Source: Actinomycetes bacterium (GTDB lineage: Bacteria > Actinomycetota > Actinomycetes > Propionibacteriales > Propionibacteriaceae). From it: DNA of 23,109 bases. Below the pieces are notes generated by a model. The model ran no database searches, was not told the origin of the DNA, and worked only from the letters and a program-made list of their open reading frames with translations. This document shows positions 5,903 through 12,588 of this stretch, piece by piece (position 1 is the stretch's first letter; every line of letters begins with the position of its first letter). A program made the position numbers and the translations under genes. The stretch lies in assembly GCA_023436925.1 (NCBI GenBank), contig JAEZHJ010000206.1:1-23109 (forward strand), written 5' to 3'.

Positions 5903-8478
5903 CCCGCCGCGGGTGCGAGTTCGACATCGACCGACAGCGGGGCGTCGCCGTCCGTCCACACCAGTTCCCCGGTGATCCGTCCCACCGCCCGCAGGTCCGA
6001 CTCCACCTGCCGCAGGCCGTCCAGCATGGCAGCCGGGGCGGTCACCACGGCCCGGGTCACCTCGGTCTTCATCGAGGCCTTGGCCTGCGACTTGGCTCCA
6101 CGGACGCCGATCAGCGCGGCTGCGATCGCCTCCAACAGCGTGGCGTCCCCGGTGGCCGGAAGCTCGTCGGCCACCGGCCAGGCGGCGCGGTGCACCGACC
6201 CGCCCTGCCACCACGACCAGACCTCTTCGGTGACGAACGGCAGGAAGGGCGCGAAGAGCCGCAGCAGGACCTTCAGCGCCAGCCGCAGCGCGGCCTGCGC
6301 CGAGCCGGCGGCCGCCTCGCCTGCGGCACCGTAGGCACGCTCCTTCACCAGCTCGAGGTAGTCGTCGCAGAACTGCCAGAAGAACCGCTCGGTCACCTCC
6401 AGCGCGGTGGTGTAGTCGAACTCCTCGAAGGCGGCGGTCGCCTGCTCGACCACGGTGCGCAGCGCGGCCAGCATCGCCAGGTCGGCCGGCTCGGTGATCG
6501 CCGAGGTCTTCGACTCCTGGCCGATGCCCAGGATGAACTTGCTTGCGTTGAGCACCTTCATCGCCAGCCGGCGTCCGACCTTCATCTGGCTCTCGTCGAA
6601 GGGCGAGTCCATGCCGGGACGCGACATCGCGGCCCGCCACCGGACGGCGTCGGCCCCGAATCGCTCCAGGATGTCGGTCGGCACCACCACATTGCCCTTG
6701 GACTTGCTCATCTTCTTGCGGTCCGGGTCGACCACGAACCCGGAGATGGTGGCCCGCTTCCAGGGCAGCGTGTGGTTCTCGAAGTGCGCCCGGACCACCC
6801 GGGAGAACAGCCAGGTGCGGATGATGTCGTGCGCCTGCGGCGCGATGTCCATCGGGAAGGTCAGATCGAACAGCGCCGGATCGCTCTCCCAGCCGCAGGC
6901 CAGCTGCGGGGTGAGCGAGCTGGTGGCCCAGGTGTCCATCACGTCGGGGTCGCCGATGAAGCCGCCCGGCACACCGCGCTGGGCCTCGGAGTAGCCCGGG
7001 GGCACGTCGCTGGAGGGATCCACCGGCAGCGTGTCCTCCGCGGCGAGGACGGGCCGGGAGTAGTCCGGCTCGCCCTCGTCGTCGAGCGGGTACCACACCG
7101 GGAACGGCACGCCGAAGAACCGCTGCCGGCTGATCAGCCAGTCGCCGTTGAGCCCGTTGACCCAGTTGGCGAAGCGGTGCCGCATGTGGTCGGGGACCCA
7201 GGCGAGCTCCTCGCCGCGGGCGAGCAGGGCCTGCTTGAGGTCGTCGTCCCGGCCGCCGTTGGTGATGTACCACTGCCGGGTGGAGACGATCTCCAGCGGT
7301 TTCTCGCCACGCTCGTAGAAGTTCGCCATCCGGGTCGTCGGCCTGGGCTCGCCGTCCAGCAGCCCCGCCTCGCGCAGCAGCCCGACCATGGCCTCCCTGG
7401 CGCTGAAGGTCGTCTTGCCGGCGAGCTCGGCGTACGGCTCGGCGTTGACCAGCCAGGAGGGGGCCTCGGCCTGCAGCCGGCCGTCCCGGGTGATCAGGGT
7501 GCGGGTGGGCAGCCGGAGCTCGCGCCACCACAGCACGTCGGTCAGGTCGCCGAAGGTGCAGCACATCGCGATGCCGGCTCCCTTGTCCGGCTCGGCGGCG
7601 GGATGGGCGAGCACCGGGATCTCGACTCCGAACACCGGCGAGGTCACCGTGGTGCCGAACAGGTGCTGGTAGCGCTCGTCATCCGGGTGGGCGATCAGGG
7701 CGCACACCGACGGGATCAGCTCGGGGCGGGTGGTCTCGATGTACACCGGGCCGTCGGCCGAGCCGAAGCCGACCCGGTAGTAGTGGCCCGGGTACTCCCG
7801 GGCCTCCAGCTCGGCCTGGGCGACGGCGGTCTGGAAGGTCACGTCCCACAGGGTCGGCGCCTCGGCGAGGTAGGCCTCGCCGCGGGCCTGGTTGCGCAGG
7901 AAGGCCAGCTGGCTGATCCGCTGCGTGGACGGGGCGATCGTGGTGTACAGCAGCTTCCAGTCGACGCTGAGGCCCAGCGTCCGCCACAGGTCCTCGAAGG
8001 CCTGCTCGTCCACCTCGGTCAGCTTCAGGCACAGCTCAACGAAGTTCTTCCGGCTGATCGGCACCTGGCGCTTCGGGTCCGGCTTGGCCGGGGGAGTGAA
8101 GTCCGGGTCGTAGGGGATGGACGGGTCGCAGCGGACTCCGAAGAAGTTCTGCACCCGCCGCTCGGTCGGCAGGCCGTTGTCGTCCCAGCCCATCGGGTAG
8201 AAGACGTGCTTGCCGCGCATCCGCTGGTACCGCGCGATCACGTCGGTGTGCGTGTAGGAGAACACGTGGCCGACGTGCAGGGAACCCGACACCGTGGGCG
8301 GGGGAGTGTCGATGCTGAACACCTCGGCACGCGTCTGCGGCCGCACGAAGGCGTAGGTGCCCTCGTCCTCCCAGCGCCGGGTCCAGGTTGCCTCCAGCCC
8401 TTCCAGCACCGGACGCTCCGGTACCCCGACGCCCGCGTGGCTGGCGGCGGTCAGGGTCTGGTCGGGCATGTCAGTCAT
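5899..8478 (-). CDS. valS: Valine--tRNA ligase
   Basis: An 859-residue class I synthetase that charges tRNA-Val with valine. The HIGH-type motif is HVGH (68-71) within PPTVSGSLHVGH, and KMSKS is at 589-593. The editing (CP1) region contains ETTRPELIPSVCALIAHPDD, and the catalytic fold has WDDNGLPTERRVQN. These wordings differ from the common bacterial ValRS (ATTRPETMLGD; PGTDHAGIATQ) and recall the archaeal/rickettsial-like type also found in some actinobacteria. The C-terminus is short and lacks the long coiled-coil tRNA-binding arm of E. coli-type ValRS. The ATG at 8478 has no ribosome site but sits 7 nt after a good -10 box, which suggests a leaderless mRNA; a second ATG three codons on is possible. 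It overlaps the following lipoprotein gene by 4 nt. Confidence 0.95.
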   Translation of the reverse strand: MTDMPDQTLTAASHAGVGVPERPVLEGLEATWTRRWEDEGTYAFVRPQTRAEVFSIDTPPPTVSGSLHVGHVFSYTHTDVIARYQRMRGKHVFYPMGWDDNGLPTERRVQNFFGVRCDPSIPYDPDFTPPAKPDPKRQVPISRKNFVELCLKLTEVDEQAFEDLWRTLGLSVDWKLLYTTIAPSTQRISQLAFLRNQARGEAYLAEAPTLWDVTFQTAVAQAELEAREYPGHYYRVGFGSADGPVYIETTRPELIPSVCALIAHPDDERYQHLFGTTVTSPVFGVEIPVLAHPAAEPDKGAGIAMCCTFGDLTDVLWWRELRLPTRTLITRDGRLQAEAPSWLVNAEPYAELAGKTTFSAREAMVGLLREAGLLDGEPRPTTRMANFYERGEKPLEIVSTRQWYITNGGRDDDLKQALLARGEELAWVPDHMRHRFANWVNGLNGDWLISRQRFFGVPFPVWYPLDDEGEPDYSRPVLAAEDTLPVDPSSDVPPGYSEAQRGVPGGFIGDPDVMDTWATSSLTPQLACGWESDPALFDLTFPMDIAPQAHDIIRTWLFSRVVRAHFENHTLPWKRATISGFVVDPDRKKMSKSKGNVVVPTDILERFGADAVRWRAAMSRPGMDSPFDESQMKVGRRLAMKVLNASKFILGIGQESKTSAITEPADLAMLAALRTVVEQATAAFEEFDYTTALEVTERFFWQFCDDYLELVKERAYGAAGEAAAGSAQAALRLALKVLLRLFAPFLPFVTEEVWSWWQGGSVHRAAWPVADELPATGDATLLEAIAAALIGVRGAKSQAKASMKTEVTRAVVTAPAAMLDGLRQVESDLRAVGRITGELVWTDGDAPLSVDVELAPAAG

Positions 8479-8485
8479 GCGGTGA

Positions 8486-8514
8486 ATCTTACGAACCCCC
8501 ACCGGAGGCGTCAC
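8486..8514 (-). promoter_or_regulatory. valS promoter, probably leaderless
   Basis: On the minus strand, GTGACG (8514-8509, four of six matches to TTGACA) is followed after 17 nt by TAAGAT (8491-8486). The -10 box ends 7 nt before the valS ATG, so transcription should begin at or next to the A of ATG. No Shine-Dalgarno sequence is present, which agrees with leaderless initiation. Confidence 0.65.
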
Positions 8515-8598
8515 ATCGTCCACGCCGCCGCGGACGCCACGATCGCGGCCGCACCTCCCCGGCGCGGGAGAACGGTCTCTCCGTGTGGGACCGGTCAG

Positions 8599-8616
8599 GC
8601 GGCGCGCCGCTAGGCT
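8599..8616 (+). promoter_or_regulatory. Candidate folC promoter with a palindrome upstream of the -10
   Basis: TAGGCT at 8611-8616 fits the TAnnnT -10 pattern and lies 9 nt before the folC ATG, so the leader would be 0-2 nt. Immediately upstream is a perfect 12-bp palindrome GCGGCGCGCCGC (8599-8610), in the place of the -35/-10 spacer, where a bound protein would block polymerase. A -35 box is not clear. Confidence 0.45.
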
Positions 8617-8625
8617 GAGGCCACC

Positions 8626-9966
8626 ATGAACCGCACCTCCCACGACCAGGTCGTCGCCGGGCTGCAGGCACGCTGGCCCGAACACCGGATCGCCCGCGGG
8701 CTGGGCCGCATCGAGGCGCTGTGCGACCTGCTCGGCTCCCCCCAACGGTCCTGCCCCGTCATCCAGGTGGCCGGCACCAACGGCAAGGGCAGCACCGCCA
8801 TCATCATCGACACCTTGCTGCGCTCCCTCGGGCTGCGGGTCGGCCGGGTCTCCAGTCCGCACCTGCAGGACATCACCGAACGGATCGTGATCGACGGCGA
8901 GCCGATCGCCGCTGACCGCTTCGACGAACTGGTTGCCGAGATCCAGCCCTTCGTCGACATGGTCGACGCCCAGCTGATCGACGGCGTCCCGATGACCTTC
9001 TACGAGGTGATGACTGCGCTGGCCTACGTCGCCTTCGCCGAGGCCCCGGTCGACGTCGCGGTGGTCGAGGTCGGGATGGGCGGGTCCTGGGACGCCACCA
9101 GCGTCGCCGACCCGCAGGTCGCCGTGATCTGCCCGATCGACTACGACCACACCCACATCCTGGGCGAGACGCTCGCCGAGATCGCCGCCGAGAAGGCCGG
9201 GATCATCAAGCCCGGCTCCACCGCCGTGCTCGCCGGTCAGGCCCCCGAGGCCGCCGCCGTGCTGCTCGCCCGGGCCGCCGAGGTCGGCGCCAAGGTGTTG
9301 CGTGAAGGGGTCGAGTTCGGCCTCATCGAGCGCACCCCCGGGGTGGGGGGCCAGGTGCTGCGGCTGGAGACCGCCGACGGCCCGCTCGGCGACCTCGTGC
9401 TGCCGCTCTTCGGCGCGCACATGGCGCGCAATGCCGCCCTCGCGGTGGCGGCCTGCGAAGCCTTCCTGGGCGGACGGGCGCTGCCGGCCGACGTGATCGC
9501 CGAGGGTCTGGACGCCGTCGTCGCTCCCGCCCGGATGGAGATCGTCCGCCGATCGCCGACCGTTGTGCTCGACACCTGCCACAACCCGCACGGTGCCCGC
9601 GCGACGATTGAGGCGATGACGGAGGCCTTCGACTTCACGCCGCTGATCGCGGTCGTGGCGATGATGGCCGACAAGGACGTCCGCGGTGTCCTGGAGGTGC
9701 TGTCCGAGGCCGTCACCACCGTCGTCGCGACCGGGATCGCCGACACCCCGCGCGCGCTGGGGGCCGAGGCGCTGGCCGAACTGGCCCGCGAAGTGTTCGG
9801 CCCCGACCGGGTCGTCGTCCGGCCCGGGCTCGCCGACGCCATCGACGAGGCCGTCCGGCTGGCCGACGAGGCCGGGCCCGGTGCGGGGATCCTGATCGCC
9901 GGCTCGGTGTATGCCGCCGGGCAGGCCCGGTCGCTGTTGGTGCATCCCGGAGAGGCGCAGGAGTGA
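8626..9966 (+). CDS. folC: Folylpolyglutamate synthase / dihydrofolate synthase
   Basis: A 446-residue Mur-ligase-family enzyme that adds glutamate to folates (and often to dihydropteroate) using ATP, keeping folate cofactors in the cell. The P-loop is GTNGKGS (50-56). The SSPHLQDITERI segment and DYDHTHILGETLAEIAAEKAGIIK, broken here only for description, are hallmark FolC regions of the central domain. The C-terminal domain has the LDTCHNPHGA motif of substrate-binding Mur ligases. The ATG at 8626 follows a TAGGCT box by 9 nt; GAGG (8617-8620) could also serve as a short ribosome site. The stop overlaps the start of the DUF4233 gene as GTGA. It diverges from valS, whereas in M. tuberculosis the two are co-directional. 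Confidence 0.95.
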   Translation: MNRTSHDQVVAGLQARWPEHRIARGLGRIEALCDLLGSPQRSCPVIQVAGTNGKGSTAIIIDTLLRSLGLRVGRVSSPHLQDITERIVIDGEPIAADRFDELVAEIQPFVDMVDAQLIDGVPMTFYEVMTALAYVAFAEAPVDVAVVEVGMGGSWDATSVADPQVAVICPIDYDHTHILGETLAEIAAEKAGIIKPGSTAVLAGQAPEAAAVLLARAAEVGAKVLREGVEFGLIERTPGVGGQVLRLETADGPLGDLVLPLFGAHMARNAALAVAACEAFLGGRALPADVIAEGLDAVVAPARMEIVRRSPTVVLDTCHNPHGARATIEAMTEAFDFTPLIAVVAMMADKDVRGVLEVLSEAVTTVVATGIADTPRALGAEALAELAREVFGPDRVVVRPGLADAIDEAVRLADEAGPGAGILIAGSVYAAGQARSLLVHPGEAQE

Positions 9967-10370
9967 GGCTCACGGCCAAGAACCCGATGGCCAAGGTGAT
10001 GGTGTCGATCCTCGCCTTCGAGGCCGTCGTGTTCGGCCTGGCGATCGCCGGGATGATCCAGGTCGACAACGTCCCCGTCCCGGTCGCGGTGGCCGCGGCC
10101 AGCACGGGCATGGTCGTCGCCATCGCCGCCTGCGCCCTGCTGCGCCACCCGGTCGGCTACCCGCTCGGCTGGCTCACCCAGGTGATGGTGGTCGGGATCG
10201 GCGTGCTGACCCCGTGGATGTACTGGCTGGGCGGCATGTTCGCCCTGCTGTGGGTGGTCAGTTTCGTCCTCGGCCGCCGGCTCGAGCAGTCGGGGTCCGC
10301 CGGCGTCCGACCGGCCGCGGGAGGCGACGAATCCGCCGCCGAGCCCGGGCAGCCACCGTCCGCGTCCTGA
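9963..10370 (+). CDS. DUF4233 small membrane protein
   Basis: A 135-residue membrane protein with four predicted transmembrane segments (about residues 12-30, 38-60, 68-90 and 92-107) and a hydrophilic, Pro/Ala-rich tail. The GTG start overlaps the folC stop by 4 nt (GTGA) and has GGAGAGG at 9950-9956. The position between folC and ndk and the RLTAKNPMAKVM-type opening agree with DUF4233, found at this spot across Actinomycetota. Its function is unknown; its fixed position suggests translation coupling with folC. Family assignment is from gene order and topology rather than any catalytic motif. Confidence 0.8.
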   Translation: MRLTAKNPMAKVMVSILAFEAVVFGLAIAGMIQVDNVPVPVAVAAASTGMVVAIAACALLRHPVGYPLGWLTQVMVVGIGVLTPWMYWLGGMFALLWVVSFVLGRRLEQSGSAGVRPAAGGDESAAEPGQPPSAS

Positions 10371-10376
10371 CCCGGC

Positions 10377-10392
10377 CCGCCGCTCCCGGCGG
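10377..10392 (+). terminator. Weak hairpin between DUF4233 gene and ndk
   Basis: CCGCCG (10377-10382) pairs with CGGCGG (10387-10392) across a CTCC loop, 7 nt after the DUF4233 stop. No T-run follows. It could partly end the folC-DUF4233 transcript just before the proposed ndk promoter. Confidence 0.3.
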
Positions 10393-10408
10393 CGGCCCCG
10401 CGGAACGG

Positions 10409-10414
10409 TAGGGT
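10409..10414 (+). promoter_or_regulatory. Candidate -10 box for ndk, probably leaderless
   Basis: TAGGGT fits TAnnnT and ends exactly 7 nt before the ndk ATG, so the transcript would start at the start codon. No ribosome binding site lies upstream of the ATG. I find no -35 match. Confidence 0.5.
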
Positions 10415-10421
10415 CACGTCC

Positions 10422-10832
10422 ATGACGCAACGAACGCTGGTGCTGATCAAGCCCGACGCCGTGAGCCGCGGTCTGGTCGGCGCCATCCTTGCCCGCTACG
10501 AGGCCAAGGGCCTGACCCTGGTCAGCCTCGAACAGCGCCACATCGACGCCGCCATGGCCGACCGGCACTACCACGAGCACGTCGGCAAGGACTGGTACCC
10601 GCCGGTGCGGGACTACATCACCTCAGGTCCGCTGGTGGCGGTGGTGCTGGAGGGCCCGTCCGCGATCGAGGTCGTCCGGCTGATGAACGGCGTCACCAAC
10701 GGCGCCGAGGCGGCGCCCGGCACGATCCGCGGCGACTACGCGCTGTCCCAGCGCTACAACCTCGTGCACGCCTCCGACTCGGCGGAATCGGCGAGCAGCG
10801 AGATCGCGCTGTGGTTCCCCGGCCTGAACTGA
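10422..10832 (+). CDS. ndk: Nucleoside diphosphate kinase
   Basis: A 136-residue enzyme of normal length that transfers the gamma phosphate from ATP to other (d)NDPs through a phospho-His intermediate. The active His116 lies in NLVHASDS, which fits the family signature with Ala in place of the commoner Gly. TLVLIKPDAVSRGLVG at the N-terminus and the MNGVTNGAEAAPGTIRGDY stretch, with nucleotide-binding Thr and Arg, are typical. It lacks a ribosome site and follows its own -10 box. The CPBP protease gene begins 9 nt downstream, so ndk probably heads a small operon. Confidence 0.97.
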   Translation: MTQRTLVLIKPDAVSRGLVGAILARYEAKGLTLVSLEQRHIDAAMADRHYHEHVGKDWYPPVRDYITSGPLVAVVLEGPSAIEVVRLMNGVTNGAEAAPGTIRGDYALSQRYNLVHASDSAESASSEIALWFPGLN

Positions 10833-10841
10833 GCCACTGAG

Positions 10842-11852
10842 ATGACCCAGCCGGACGTCGTACCCGCCGCCTTCTGGGCTCCGCGGCCGCCGTCCGCGCT
10901 GCCCGTCGTGCCCCGGGAGTACCACGAGTTCTACCGCACACCCCGGCTGCGGTGGTGGCACCCGCTGGTGGCGCTGCTGATGTTCGCCGGCACCTGGTTC
11001 CTGGCCGTCCTGATCGTCAGCGTCGCCGCGCTGGTCTACGACCTGGCGCGCGGCAACCTGGTGCTGGACGAGTTGGCGTCCGGCGTGATCGACATCACGC
11101 CGATGCTGTTCCTGGCCAACAACCTCGGCCTCGCCCTGGCGATCCCGCTGGCGATCGCCGCCCATCGTGCGGTGTTCGGGCAGCGGATCGGCTGGCTGTT
11201 CGCGATCACCGGACGGCTGCGCTGGGGCCTGCTGGGCCGCTTCCTGCTGATCGCCCTCGCCTTCTATCTCGTCCTGTACGGGGTGGAACTGGCGATCACC
11301 GGCATCCCCGAGGGCCTGGCCGTCGGGCCGGACACCTGGTTCCTGCTGATCTCGATCCTGCTCACCACGCCGTTGCAGAGCGCCGGCGAGGAGGTGGCGA
11401 TGCGCGGCCTGATGGCGCGCGCCATCGGTTCCTGGTTCCCGGCCCGCCGGGTCGGGCTGGTGATCTCCACCGCGCTGACGTCGATCGTCTTCATGGTGCT
11501 GCACGGCGCGGGGGATCCGTGGCTGAACGGCCACTACCTGTGGTTCGGCGTGGTGACCTCGGTGCTGGTGTGGAAGACCGGCGGCCTCGAGGCGCCGATC
11601 GCCCTGCATGTGGTGAACAACCTGATCGGGCTCAGTTTCGTGCCCTTCCTCGGGCTCGACGGCCTGTTCGACCGGGAGGCCGGCGTGGGCAGCCCCCTCG
11701 TCCTGGTCCAGGCCGCCCTGCTCACTGCCGCAGCCGCCGCCATTCTGTGGCAGGCTAGGCGTTTGGGCCTGGTCACGAGCGCGGCGCCCGCCGCCTTGCC
11801 GGGTACCGTGGGAGAGGTCGGGAGCCAGCCCGGCTCCGGACCGGCTGGATAA
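10842..11852 (+). CDS. CPBP-family intramembrane metalloprotease
   Basis: A 336-residue polytopic membrane protein of the CPBP (CAAX protease and bacteriocin-processing, Abi) family. The three conserved motifs are visible: EEVAMR (Glu183, Glu184, Arg188), VLHG with His221, and HVVNN with His256 and Asn259/260. Hydrophobic segments lie at about 41-66, 87-108, 131-152, 165-178, 205-221, 233-244, 250-272 and 285-305. Residues 1-38 are cytoplasmic and Pro-rich, and the tail from about 312 is disordered Ala/Gly/Pro. The start is an ATG 9 nt after ndk with a weak ribosome site. Family members process prenylated or leader peptides or act in bacteriocin immunity; the substrate here is unknown. Confidence 0.88.
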   Translation: MTQPDVVPAAFWAPRPPSALPVVPREYHEFYRTPRLRWWHPLVALLMFAGTWFLAVLIVSVAALVYDLARGNLVLDELASGVIDITPMLFLANNLGLALAIPLAIAAHRAVFGQRIGWLFAITGRLRWGLLGRFLLIALAFYLVLYGVELAITGIPEGLAVGPDTWFLLISILLTTPLQSAGEEVAMRGLMARAIGSWFPARRVGLVISTALTSIVFMVLHGAGDPWLNGHYLWFGVVTSVLVWKTGGLEAPIALHVVNNLIGLSFVPFLGLDGLFDREAGVGSPLVLVQAALLTAAAAAILWQARRLGLVTSAAPAALPGTVGEVGSQPGSGPAG

Positions 11853-11865
11853 AGGGATGATCGAC

Positions 11866-12546
11866 ATGCAGACCGACGTGGTGTCCCCCGTGGACGCCGC
11901 TACAGGCCTCAAGTGGCTTCGTGCGAAGATCCGCACCCGGACCGGGCGCACCCTGGTCGGGATCGACGGTGTGGACGGCGCCGGCAAGACCACCTTCGCC
12001 GACGAGCTGGCGGTGCTGGTCGCCGAGTGCGGCAATGAGGTGATCCGGATCTCGCTGGACGACTACCTCAACCCGAGATCGGTCCGCTACGCCCAGGGCC
12101 GGACCTCGCCGCGCGGGTTCTACGAGGACAGCTACGACTACGAGAAGTTCCACGACGAGGTGCTGGAACCGCTGGCCAACGACGGCTCGGGCCGCTACCG
12201 CAAGGCGTCCTACGACCTGGCCCACGAGACGCCGGTGAAGTCGCCGTGGCTGGTCGCCCCGGACAACGCCGTGGTGATCATCGACGGCATGTTCCTGCAC
12301 CGCAGGGCGTTCGCGCAGAGCCGGACCCGCAAGGTGTGGGATATCTCGGTATGGCTCGACGTACCGTTCGAGGAGACCTATCGGCGGCTCCACGAACGAG
12401 GCACCGCCAACCAGGATCCGCTCGACCCGAGCAACGCCCGCTACTACGAGGGACAGTTGCTCTACCTGCGCGAGTGCCGGCCGGCAGACAAGGCCGACCT
12501 GGTGGTCGACAACTCCGCCCCGCGCACCCCGATCGACGACCTGTAG
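11866..12546 (+). CDS. Uridine kinase-like P-loop protein
   Basis: A 226-residue P-loop kinase of the uridine kinase/phosphoribulokinase-like fold. Walker A is GVDGAGKT, followed by a SLDDYL motif that in uridine kinases carries the catalytic Asp, and later VVIIDGMFLHRR, matching the Walker-B-like strand. The Arg-rich lid region (YRRLHERG) lies near residue 170. The start at ATG 11866 is preferred because AAAGGG (11851-11856) lies 9 nt upstream; an ATG at 11857 would be in frame but has that site directly against it. It follows the CPBP gene closely (stop at 11852) and is probably cotranscribed. The sequence is distant from classical Udk, so the substrate could be a different nucleoside or small molecule. 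Confidence 0.78.
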   Translation: MQTDVVSPVDAATGLKWLRAKIRTRTGRTLVGIDGVDGAGKTTFADELAVLVAECGNEVIRISLDDYLNPRSVRYAQGRTSPRGFYEDSYDYEKFHDEVLEPLANDGSGRYRKASYDLAHETPVKSPWLVAPDNAVVIIDGMFLHRRAFAQSRTRKVWDISVWLDVPFEETYRRLHERGTANQDPLDPSNARYYEGQLLYLRECRPADKADLVVDNSAPRTPIDDL

Positions 12547-12551
12547 CGGTA

Positions 12552-12579
12552 TTGCGGCTTGCCGGATGGGCGTTAGGCT
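12552..12579 (+). promoter_or_regulatory. Promoter of the radical SAM gene
   Basis: TTGCGG (12552-12557) and TAGGCT (12574-12579) are separated by 16 nt. The -10 box ends 9 nt before the ATG at 12589, so the predicted leader is 0-2 nt and there is no ribosome site. The layout is the same as at folC. Confidence 0.5.
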
Positions 12580-12588
12580 TGCCAAACC

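Noticed and set aside
5590..8613. 1007-codon open frame on the plus strand opposite valS
   Set aside because: It is the antisense shadow of valS: its composition is Arg/Gly/Pro/His-rich with no recognisable domain, and it arises from the GC bias of third codon positions.
8479..9945. Upstream extension of the valS frame to 9945 on the minus strand
   Set aside because: The extension is antisense to folC and would precede the valS promoter; the ValS family begins at about 8478.
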